From Lepisosteus oculatus (lineage: Eukaryota > Chordata > Actinopteri > Semionotiformes > Lepisosteidae), in contig NC_090697.1 of NCBI RefSeq assembly GCF_040954835.1, forward strand, positions 16,174,001 through 16,238,000: a stretch of 64,000 bases of DNA. The letters run 5' to 3'. The position numbers were made by a program, and so were the translations under genes. Under the pieces are notes generated by a model, which did not search any database, was not told the DNA's origin, and was given only the letters and a program-made list of their open reading frames with translations. The stretch's first letter is position 1. The number at the start of each line of letters is the position of its first letter. Shown piece after piece: positions 1-12,300 of the stretch.

Positions 1-299
1 CAATTCTCACCTGTTACAGGTAACTCACAACACACCCGCCAAACCTGTTGCGCTGTGAGCTTTAAATAAGGACCCAACCACTCAACCTTACGAAGGAAAA
101 AAAGTATGTCATATGCAGTTTAAAATAGTTCTTTATTAGAGTTTACTTCTAAGTTTCATATATCTTTTGTAGAATTTGTAGTGCAACGTTATTCTCAATA
201 TTATTTTATTTGTAATCAGGCATTTTTTACAGGTACTAAGAATAAGTGGTGACGTATTCGATTGACGGTCAGACAAGACATAGGACCCTTCCAGCGAAG
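1..299 (+). promoter_or_regulatory. ACP1: ACP1 upstream region and 5' UTR
   Basis: This is the stretch before the ACP1 start codon at 300. No TATA box is seen at a useful distance. A CRE-like half site TGACGT lies at 250-255, about 45 bases before the ATG. Two facing E-boxes form a near palindrome ACCTGTTACAGGT at 9-21. In other vertebrates ACP1 and SH3YL1 are head to head, so this may be part of a two-way promoter; that is inference. The transcription start cannot be placed. Confidence 0.4.
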
Positions 300-342
300 A
301 TGGCTTCTAACAGTGGGAAGTCCGTTTTATTCGTGTGTTTGG
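300..342 (+). CDS. ACP1: ACP1 coding exon 1
   Basis: Starts [15 protein letters not shown], with the first part of the P-loop and the nucleophile Cys13. The donor GTGAGC follows at 343. It ends one base into the Gly15 codon, which exon 2 completes. Confidence 0.95.
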
Positions 343-3300
343 GTGAGCAAACTCTATATTTTCAGTTTATTCCGCCCTTTGAACATACGTGCAGCAAAAG
401 CATGTTTCAATCACCAATGTAACTGATTTGATTTAGTTATTCTTTGGGTATATTTCATAGCAAGCTCACTGAAGCAAATTAAAATCTCGTAGATGTGCTA
501 CAACCGGCATGTGGATGTACTGTACATGCGTAACTGTTCATGAGCCCAGTGCTTTTTCCGATTGGAGGGATCCGAAATGGTTTACAATTAATTGGTAGGG
601 TCTGCTGTCTATTAAGATTCACATGAAAGCAGATTGTTAAAGTGACTTTTGAATTGCACCTACTGGTGAATATACAGTAATAAGGTTTAAGTGCATCGTG
701 GTTGTTATTCTTGATTTAGCCTATTGGGCTGCATTGGTTAAAATTTTACTTCACCGGAACCTTCTCACAAGACACAGCCGAACCGAAAATACTTTATATC
801 AAGGCATTAATTAAAGTCGCGATGCATTTCCTGCAAGTCATACCAGTAACGCAGCAGCACTTGCGGAATGGCGTTCTTTGCTTCCGGTGAAAGTTTCATA
901 TGAAAACACCGATTTCAGAGTTGTTACTGTATTATACATATGAATGGATAGCACGACTTTATACGTCCAAGTGCTAGTGGGCAATTTTTTTTAGTTGAGT
1001 GCCTATTTGTATTGTATTAAACGTCTATTTTTGTGCCTTTCTGGGGGCTTAGAAGCGTAATACACGTTATCGTTTGGCAATTAACTATCAGGCAGTAAAC
1101 ACCAAATATTGCTCGCTGCAGCATTTTGATAACGGTACAGTTCTAAAACATCGGGCCTTTAAAGATCTTGTGGCTTCCAAAAACAGGCATCTTATCATTT
1201 TATAGGTCTTCACATTTTCTGTAATGGCAGTTGACATTCATTTTAAAATATCTTGAGAATTACTACCATCTGTGCTGGTATTGAGACACTTCAGTAAATA
1301 ACTTGGTTGCATTATCCTGTAATATTGTTTCCCAGTCTTTTGAATAGGAGACAGTTACTAATCTTTGGCAGTATCCATATGCCTCAAAAATATTCCCCAC
1401 ACTTCTACACTATTTTTTATTTTCTTAGATAAACTCATACAGTATTTATTTTTTTAAGGGAACATCTGCCGGTCCCCAATAGCTGAAGCTGTCTTCAGGA
1501 AAATGGCAACGGATAGAGGTGTTGTAGGTAATGTAAGTATATAGTTGTGTATTATTTTTACTTCTGCTTTCTTGACAAAAGTCTTTATGTAATGTACTGT
1601 AGATGGCCTACACCCAGGGCATCAGATAAGTGAGTTCCCATTTGTATGGCAGGTCAAAACATGAAATGGAAACCATGAAAGTACTTTTCTGCTGCATTTT
1701 AGCAGCTGACTTTTTAAAAAACAATTAACTTGAAACTTATTTCTGCTAATTTTACTAAGTGTTTATTTTGGCCCTATAAAAGTTTCTAGGTACAAGTGCT
1801 GGATCTCAAATCTGGAGGTCCCGTCAGGAATGAAGGTGAACTGTATCACTTTTGCGCCAGCTGGATTTGAGATTCTGAAATCTATTTCAATGTAATTAAT
1901 CAAGCAAGGGTACCTGCTCTTTCCTCAAAGAGGTACTTAACAAACAGTGAGCATTTCATGTTTGAAATCTTTACATCTTTAAACGTTCCCAATACGGAAT
2001 ATGTAAGTAACACAAATTACAAAGTCTCCTCTGTGAAGTTTATTCGGTAAGAAAAGGGCATTAATAGGTAGTTTAATTGAAGAGTGCAGGTGGCAAATGT
2101 TCTAAAGATACTTTAAAAATGTGCATTTGTGTTCTCAGAATTTTTGCTTTTATTTGTCAGACATATTTGCCCAAGTTGGCATGCATTAAAACAATCAGTG
2201 ATCTGTAAAAGGTAATACATTTAGATATATATACATGTTCTGTACGTGCTTTTTTCTTCATGTAGTGGAGGATAGACAGTGCAGCAACATCCACATATGA
2301 GATAGGAAACCCACCTGACTATCGAGGACAGTCCTGTATGAGGAAGCATGGCATATCCATGAGTCATGTTGCCAGACAGGTACAGTGCTAATTTTTCTCT
2401 TTCTCCTTCATGAGCCGTAGTCTCGTGTTTTGTGTTTCAGTGGTTTATAGACAGTGGTGCAGTGTCTGACTGGAATGTGGGGTGCTCTCCTGATGCTCGA
2501 GCTCTTGCCTGCCTTAGAAAACATGGCATTGAGACAAACCACAGGGCGAGACAGGTAGAGAGATTCATCTCACTTTCATTTTTCTGTGTGTTTAAATAAA
2601 TTCGGCTAATTGATTGTATAAAAATCATGTGTACCGCTGTCGAAGGTTGCTAGATTTTGATTTGGATTATTTTTTTGAATGGAAAGGTGCCTACATTTCT
2701 ACCTATGTACAATATCGATGCACAGTAAGAAAACAGTAATTAAGAGACAAATGTAGCAGCTGGTGAAAAAGTGTGCCCTGATGTGTCTGTTCAAGAAAAC
2801 CGAGAATTGATTTTCTTTTTTTAACCAGAGGCTGCATTTTTATGACTGTCAAGATGTTCCCCTAAAATATGGCAACAGAAAGAAGACAGCTAGCCCATTA
2901 GGTCGTTAATTGTTCACTGATCTACGAATCTCTTCCAGTTGTTTCTTGAAAGAAACCAGGGTTTCAGCTTCAAAACCGCGGTAGGGTAGTTTGTTCCAAA
3001 CCCCCACAACCCCTTGGATAAAATGTGCTTTGTGTTCTGGGTTATTAATGCGCTTTTGTAGAGTCATTTATTGCCGTATGTACACGTACATTGGAATTCT
3101 TAATTGTCCTGATCTCTCGGGATCTACACAGTACAACAGACAACACCACACAGTGTAGACAACAGGAACAACAAATATGTTGTGGAAAAATAAATAAATA
3201 TGCTGTAGTAATGGCAGAAAAATTGTACACTATGTAAAAAGTGCGTAGTGCAGAAGTGCATTAAGGCACAGAAGCTGTTCTTGAGTCTAGTGGTCCTGGC

Positions 3301-6300
3301 TTTAACATTGCAGTACTGCCTGCCAGAGGGTAGGGGGGAAGAACAGTTTGTGGCCTGGATGGTTTGTGGAATGAATGATGGATGGGGCTTTATTGCGACA
3401 GTGGATGTTGTGAATCTCACCGATTGATGGTGAATCACATCCTATAATAATCTGTGCCATTACCACAACCCTTTGTAGTGCATCTCTGTCATGCATGGCA
3501 GTACTGCTGTACCACACAGTGATGCCACTAGTGAGGACACTTTCTGTGGTGCTGCGGTAAAAGTTCATGAGGAAGTGCTTCCCTGTACCACATTTCTTTA
3601 ATCAAGTGCAAGCGCTGTTGTGTAGTTACCATATGTGCCATCTGGTTCATGTTCCACTGTTCATTCTTGTTAAATTTACTGGGTTATGTATTAGTCAATC
3701 ATGGTTCAGTTCCAGAAGAATGGGACATGTGTTCAGCCCTGCACTGCATCAGGTCACTGTTCTCTGGACTGATTCCAGAGCAGCAATATCTTTTCAGTAC
3801 AATGGTGAAATAATTCTATGCAGTATTCTATATGAGACCCTGCTATTGTGGTACACAATTATAAACTATTCTACGAAATTATGTTCTAACATTTTCCTTG
3901 CTTTTTAAATACTTCCAAATATTGTCTACAGGATGGAAATGTCAACATAAACATCCATTTCTTTTTGGCAGTAGTCTCTCCTGGGTAGATTTTACAGCCT
4001 GTAAAAGTAATGATTAATTAACAGAAATGTTTCTATATTTATTATGTAAACATTGCTGTTTTAATGACATCCACAAGTCCTGAAATCCTTTTAATCATAT
4101 AAGCACAGATGTTTCAGATAGAGGTCATATCTGTGATCACTGCGTTAAAGATAAAAGCATTTAGTGTTTCACAATGTGACCATATTGTATTACTCCAAAA
4201 CATTATTTTAAGTTAAAATGTAAAGTTGAAAATAAAGGTTTCAGTTTTGATCAGATAAGATGAGTGCCCTATCTGCTGGGTCTAGATTAGTCTTCTGTAT
4301 TAAAGCATAGTTGTTTCATGCTTTTTTTTAAGTGCTGCAAGCTAATTACTAATTACCAAACTAGCATAGTAAGAGTACAGAAGACTTATGTCATTGAATA
4401 TGTATTCTAAGTGTCACAGGTGTGTTTGTAAATGAGGGTTTAATGAGTAATGCAAGAGTAGGCGGGGTACTATAGAGTTCTGAATATGTAAAAAACATTC
4501 ATTATTACCACACACCTGGATTTTACTGTTAAGAGGAATAAGTCCGATTAATGTTAATTGAGTCTGAAAATGATCCATTGCCTGCTACATAGCCCTTAAT
4601 TTTATTCAGCCAATCATAAACATAATAACATTTTATAGTGTTATTTCAAGCTGAAGTAGTTCTGAATATGAAGAAACCTTTATTTGATCTAATAATACTT
4701 AAGAAGATTTGTAAGTAAAAGCAAAGCATCAGTATTAAAATTCATAAGTTTAGTTCTTTAGTAGTAATAAAGGGGAATTTAGAAGTTAATTCCACTGTAG
4801 GTTTATAGTTTGCATTTTTCACTGTTAGGGATTTCTTTATTCCTTTTATGTGAGCCAAATCCTTTTTATATCCTTCTATCACAGTTTTATTTAAGCCAAG
4901 GAAATGCTTTATTTTCTTTGTAACACCTGAAGCACCAGCAAGACATTTTCTCATCATGATGTTCAAAAAATAAGAAGCATGTCATCACAGTCACATCACT
5001 TTCGATTACTGCTCGTCCAGAGGTCACAGTGACCCGGATGTTGTTCTCGGAAGCACTGGGCGCAAGGCGGGATACACCCTGGAGGGCACACACAGACGTA
5101 AACGTGCACACTTTCACGCTAGGGACAGTTTACAGAAGCCTATCTGTATTCTTTAAACTGTGGGATATAACCCGTGTCGCCCAGAGGAAACCTTCATGAG
5201 AATGGGGAAATGACATGGGGAAAACATGTCAAATCCATGGAGATGGAACCCCAGGAATTGAACTCGATGCCCCAGGGCTGCAAGCCAGAAAACCAGTGTT
5301 CCACTGTGCCAACCTAAGATTATGGTACAGATCCATAATACAAATCTGTCATGTATGAGAGTTGTCACAAGGCTACAAATAGAAGTGCCTATACTGTTGT
5401 GAAAATTGCTTCATACTGCAAAATAGCAGGTACAGTATTAAAATGCACAATTTGTTGTAGGAACAGTTAATATAAGTTGAGTGTTATTTAGCAAGGTGTG
5501 GATGAGTATAGTTGATGCTTTATTTTCACAAATCATTTAATGTCCTATCCCAACTAAATTATTTTACGAACAGAAATCGAGATTTACATAATGTACAGTA
5601 ATCCCAACTACAATATTTTATTTACTGACATCTAGTGACAATGCAATGACTATCGATTGCATTTTAAATGAAAAGTGGCCCGCTTAGCAAATGAGTTTGA
5701 CACTTGAATGAGTTGTAAGATTAATCTCATGTTTTGCTCAGTGAAAAGCTTTCTAAAAGTTCAGATATATTATGTCACATTTCCTGAAGTTAACTGATGC
5801 ACTAATGAAAAAATCTTGTAATTTAGACAGTTCCTCTTGTTGTCTTGTCCTAGATTTGTGGTTTTCCAATCAGTAGGTACTTCATCCTCTGCTCTGAGAA
5901 ATATCCAGGAGCCAGCAACATTTTTGGTCGATTCAGCTTTCTTTATGTCCTGCCACAGCATCTCTATGGTGTTTAGGTCCTAATCATAACATATTCTAAA
6001 GTTTGTTTACAAATACCATGTTAAAATAGTTTATCTGATGCAATTGTACACATAATATATCAAACTTTTACTAATGCGTAAAAGTGACATGTTGAGTTGT
6101 AGAATAGGGATTTTACTCAACACTGAATTTTTTCTGTTTTATTTCTTCTGCAGCCCCTCTTGTGAAAATGTGTAGGTTCTGTAGGTGAGGGATATGCCTG
6201 TTTTTCAGTCGGTGAAGTGTAGCCTGCGAGGTGTCGAAAGACAAGTGATTCGCAAGAATCTGCTTATACTTCCTCATTCTCCACGGTGCAGTCACAGGGC

Positions 6301-9300
6301 TCATAGCAGTGAGGCCAAAAGTTAAAGACGCAGTTTGATGTTCCAGATATAAAACTAATCATCAATTTTAAATTAAAAAAGAAATACCAGTGCGTGGGAG
6401 GTTAACTGCTGCGGACACCAAGTTTAGACATCAGGGGGCAGGGTAAGACTGTTTGGCAGTGTCTGAGAATCCAGGCAGTGCCTGGAGCATGTTTTTGCTT
6501 GAGATGTAAATTAATTGCAGCTATATATGAATATAACATCTTTTAATAAACTAAAAGGATCCTAAAGGAATGGAGATGTTTCTTTGAGACTAAAATGCCC
6601 AGTCTTGCAGTAAACTCCCCTGAGAAAGATTTCAGGAATTTTCAAAGGGGATATTCTCTTGGGTTGATATTCAGTTGATACTTCGACAAAAACTAAAAGG
6701 GTTATAGTCTGAAGTTTTAACGGTGTGTAAGAGCACAGTGCTTTACCTAGTCACAGTAAAAGGAAAGAGATAGCTACCACTATTGCGGTCAAGCCAGTTT
6801 GCTGCATTGGTATGGTGTTATGAATTCGATAGTCGACAGGCTGATCTGTTCTGCTGGTAATTTGAAGAGAACCCTAGGAAAACGGTTGATGGCACTAATC
6901 TGAGAAACATGCATAATAGCCACAGGTTTAAGTAAGTTCTGAGACTGAAAGTCATTTTAAGTACAAATAAGCAGGTTCACGGCCGTTCCAAAGAGTGTTA
7001 AAAATGACTGATAACAGGAATGGGCCAGCCTGACTGTAATAATGCTGCACTAAAATAAAAATAAAATAGGTGAATAAATACTGCATGAACCACCTGGCAT
7101 GTGAGCATGTGAAGGTCCCTTACATCCACTATTCAGAAGGAAGATCTGCTACAGTGGTAACGAGGAGTGTACAAATAAAGATTTTATTGTGTTTCTGATG
7201 TGTGCTGAACTTGATGGCCAGTACCAACTTTATGTGGATGTTTGAAAATAAAAAAATTATAATAGAACATAAATATCATCATTTTCCTTTATTTTCGTTA
7301 ATTCAAACATTTTTCTATTGCATTTAAAAATATGTAGAAGAGGAATCCTTAATCTGATCTGTATCAAAAATGTACCTTGAGTACAAAATAAACACTTGGC
7401 CGTTCCCCTACAGATCGGTGGTGGAGGAGGAGAGTCCGTATTACCTGTAAAGCACCTCGAATGAAATGACTTATATAAGTGTAAGGGATAATAATGATTA
7501 ATAATGAATAATAATAAAATATTAGAGCTTGTAAACAGTCTTTTTTTTAAAGTAACTCAGGATACTTTCCTACAACTACGTTTTGGTCAGCTTGGAGCAT
7601 GTGAGGTTCTAGCCAGTGAGAAGTTAAATGCTTTTGTTTCTTTAAACATAACATTTACTGAAGTTGATGTCAGATCAAAGGAGCAGCTGCACATACCAAG
7701 AAATGGGGGCAAGACCCAACCCTGTTTCCTACAACCGTATTTGGGGAGGGGGTTTAATTGACCATCCTAGACAAGTAGTTTCTGCCACATTATGCATTGA
7801 AAGTGGATGGGATCTCTTTAACAGTAAGAGAGATCGTTTTGGCCCTTGTTTTAAGTTATTTTGGTTTTAATGTTCTTGACATTCTGCCTGCGTTCTGCAG
7901 TGTGTGAATTTTCCAAAAAAACATTCCTTAATGAATATAAGATTAAGTCTTAAAGCAGTGTTTGTTTTAAATGACCATAACAAGGCAATGTGGTTATTAT
8001 TAAATTCTTGTCTGATCTTAATGGAGACTGATCACAAATTAAGACTGGATAGGTAAAGTGGCTGAAGATTCTGGACAGGAGTAAGTTAAATGCTTTATGT
8101 AAATAAAATAAAAAATATGAAATAGCTTAGGAATTAAATAATAAAATACCTGAGTAAGCAAAAACTGTAGATCAACTCAACTTTGCTGCTCTTGCAATTT
8201 ATATAACTTTGTCTCTTTTTATTTTCTATCATTTTCCTCAGGACACGCAAGAACTGGTACTGTGATAACTTAGGGACTACAGAGTTTTTCTATTTCACTT
8301 TTATTTCGTACAACACTTTGTCATATACAGACATTATGCTGATTACAGGTCTACACATAATGCACGTATAACCAAACGAAAACTGAACATGTAAAGCTTA
8401 GCCAGGATGCACTTAAACATCAACATGTTAACATTTTGTCACCACAGCTAAACCTTTACTACATAGGCCAATGCACGCTGGGTGAAGTAGATCAGTGAAA
8501 TGAAAATGTGCAAGTGGGTCCCCACATATACAGTACTGTGCTGCTATGCAGCCTGTGAATAGGCCGATTTGGTCTTCGAATGTGGAAAAAGTGATCACTG
8601 AAAAAATCACAAAATCATGACTATTTAACTGGTTAATATCAAGGTTTTATTTAGTGTACTTAACTAAAGGTAACTTTTTCTTCAATTTTCAAAGCTTAAG
8701 AGTTTATTACTGAGAAATCTAGAAATCCAATCCACATACGCATAATGTACTTATGGTTTAGATTTCTTACTTTAATTAGCAGATACTGATGACTGTGTGG
8801 CCACCCTCACTTAAAAAACAAAGGATGGCCAAATTCACGTTTAGGTTGACTTTCTACTCTCAATGTTTATTATATAATTTCTACTCTGTATGTACTGTAT
8901 GTTTTTATATATTATTGAAATTGATCTGAAATACAGGAAGTCAATTATTTATTTTTTGGGAAGTGTATATTGCTTTCTAAATTACTAAGGTTTCTCTTAA
9001 TTCAGTTGCCAGAGCAGTCTCTCTGCTGTGTAGTGCAGTTACTGGTGTAAAGGGCTACTAGGTGTCTACCGGGTGGCTGGCGGATGAAGTGCATTCTGTA
9101 TATAAAGTGTTTTGGAAACTTTCAGAATAGAACATGCTGTATAACTGAAAGCAATTATTTGACACTGGGCAAGGGCAAATTTGAATTTAACAGCTGCAAA
9201 TGTTGTATTTCACTCACTGCACTTCGCTTCTATTTATTGCACAGTGCATTACAGTGGTTATTATATTTATAACACAACGAACTGTCCATAACCGCTGTAT

Positions 9301-12300
9301 AATCACATGTTTGAAGTGAGCTGTAGTTACTGCAGTTTACTTTAAAATAGCAGGTGGCCCACATCTGTTGTTTTTGTCGTGTACAAATCTCCATGCTTAA
9401 GGCATAGGTGTTTTAACAGTACTAGGTATAAATCTATTTAAAGCAATCATGAGTTGGCTTAAACTTGCTCTTATTGTTTTTGTAACAGATCAGCATTCCT
9501 TGTGGTGTAAAACATTTTTCATAACTCTTCCCAGCCCCTGGTAGAAATTTAGGAGGGATTCTTTTCTTTTTTTCTTAGCTTAATTTCCTTGTTGCTAGGT
9601 ATTGAAATATGAAATAATTCACTCTTAACAAACCTGTTTTGAAATAAGTGAAAATTTTAGAGCTAGAATTTTTTGCAAAAGAATCTTCAGGATTATTAAT
9701 TTCTTTATACCAACTAGTTATGATTGTATCAAACGGGTTTCATTTCTTTGCAGTCCATTTTGTGCCGGTTGATTAAACAAGACAGATTATGTATGTCTTT
9801 TATAACCAGTCCTGTATTAATTTGCATTTTTTAGAAACAAAGTATTAGTTATATAAGATAAAAGTAAGCAAAGTTAATAGTTAGCTGAATATATGTTAGT
9901 TTGATACATACCCAGGCATAGAAGAACATAGTTTCAACACGTTTTGACTTAATATATGCTATTTATGCAATAGACAATACTGTGCAGCTCTTTGTTCCTA
10001 AACATTGGACTATCATACACAACATTAGCATATTGGATCAAAGGAACAATTGCATTTTAAGTGTAATTATATTTGGGAATCAAAATTTGAAAAAGATTAA
10101 CCAAAATATCAGAAGTGAGGAATTGGTGATAGGCAAGACCAGAGGAAAGGAGAGAAATAGGTAAGCAGAAGGATGTTGGACTGGATCAAGACAGGAAGAA
10201 TTAGTGAAAACTGTGCAGAAGGGGGTAGTGTGCAAGAAGGCAGAAAGAATACTATTTAAGTTTTAGACTTTCGGATGATTTGGTGAGTGTGGTTTGGTGA
10301 AGCAGAGAGGACAGCAGGGAGAGAGTTGAAAGGGTGTGGACTGCGAGGTGAGTAGAGAAGAATAGGCCTGGTCTTATAGATTTTACGTAGAAAAACACGC
10401 CGGGGAAGAAGAATGGTATGAGTAGCAGTTCCTTAAGTCATGGGGTGTTTCCCCTTGCACTTCCTCCAAAATTCTTTCCAGATGAGTCGTTTTGTTTCCA
10501 ACTTGTCTCAGTTTTGTTTTAACATTGGTCAGCTTTCAATTTGATGGTCGATTGGAGCCAAGTCATTTACAGTAGGTAAATGTCAACTACATGAGTAATA
10601 TTCTTTACGCATTTTTAATGAATATAAGTGTCAGTGAGGAAACTAATTTGGATGATTATTGTCGGATTTTCAATCTTCTACTTTAGATTGTATTGTGTCT
10701 TATAATCATGGCACAACTAGAATAACAGTCAGCTAAAACTAGACTCCAGCCAAATGCAACACTTGCAAGTACTTTTTATAGCACTACATATTAATTCAAC
10801 ACTTTCTGTTGCAGGTTTTTTCAAATAAACTGTTTTGACTAATTATCTCTCCATTCAGCCATCCGTTTTCCAGCAGCTTAATCCAACTCAGCGTTGCGGG
10901 GCAGCCTGACCTTGTTCTGGCAAGCAGCTGACTCAAGCTGGGATACATCCTGGGCAGCGCACCAGTCCACCTCCAAGCACACACAGACAGACACACGCTC
11001 ATACCCGGGCCAGTCTTCTCAGAAGCCCGTTAACCTACCAGTATGTCTTTGGAATGTGGGAAGAAACCAGAGCCCCCTGGGAGAAACCCACATGGACACA
11101 GGGAGACTATAAAAGCTCCACACAGATAACAACACAGGACTGGAATTGAACCTCTCGCCCCTGTGCTGCAAGGCAGTAATGCTGACCACAGTTTACTTAA
11201 ATATGCTTTAATTGAAAAAGTTTCTGTTTTTCACTTGGAAGAGTTAAGTGTTCATGAACAATGTGAACAAAGGTTGCGGGGAACAGGGGCACTGGGTCTT
11301 TAGTTGACCAGAATATATAATCTTTTGAATACTGTAAGGTCCTAGTTAGCTACAATATGACAGTTTATGGCCTGACAGTGAATTATTTATTTTTTTATGT
11401 CCATTTGTTGTTGTTCTTTTACTTTAAAATCCTTATTTGTAACGATTAAATCAATGAATTTAGCATTATTAAAAAATAAGTTGAAATTTCACCCAGTGCT
11501 GAATGTTTTTTTGTGCAGGGCTAAAAGATGGTTAGTTACAAAAGCTATTGTTCTAATAAACAGTTACTAATTTCTTTGTAGAAAATAATTGCATTTGATC
11601 AAGAAATCCTTTGATGATTTTTATGCAACACTGTATGAAAAAACATCTTCCCAGGTGTGTGAGAAAAGAAACCATACTCTCTTTTCTCCAACCTGAGTCA
11701 GATTGTTGCAATATTGGTAACACGTATTGAATCCATCATGAATCTTTGGACTGCTGATGCTATTGTCTCTCTTCATGGAGTGCTTTCTGGCTGCAGGGGC
11801 ATTATATCTCTTGAGGTGTTCGGACAGCTAAGGCATTTAATCAGACTAGTAGCCCACTTGAACTAAGCCATAAGCAGACCCCAGCTGAGAGGAGACAAGA
11901 TGCCTCCTTATCCTGCTGAAACTTCTCCAGCATATGAGGATTGAAGTTCCTGATGATAACCAGGAACTGATGTGACCATGTGAAGTTTGTGTTCTTTTTT
12001 TGTAATCATTAGGGGGGAGGCACACCTCCTAGGAGGATTCATTAATTTTTGAAAGTGGCCTTCCTTACCCTTACAAAGGGTAATGCACTTCCATATTCTT
12101 TAGGGTTATCAGTGTTGGGAATCTAGTGGGAATTTCTGTTACAGCCCCACACCTTTCTATTACAATACATTGACTCATTTTGCAATGCGTCATGAGCCCT
12201 GTTGAGCCCAAGGTAATATTTTAGTTAATTAATATTTGATAGTACAACAAGTATTACCTTATGCTTTGAAAATGGGCAGTTACTGTGAACCAAAGGGTAA

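Noticed and set aside
2437..2628. 63-codon minus-strand ORF
   Set aside because: It is a shadow of the second alternative ACP1 exon.
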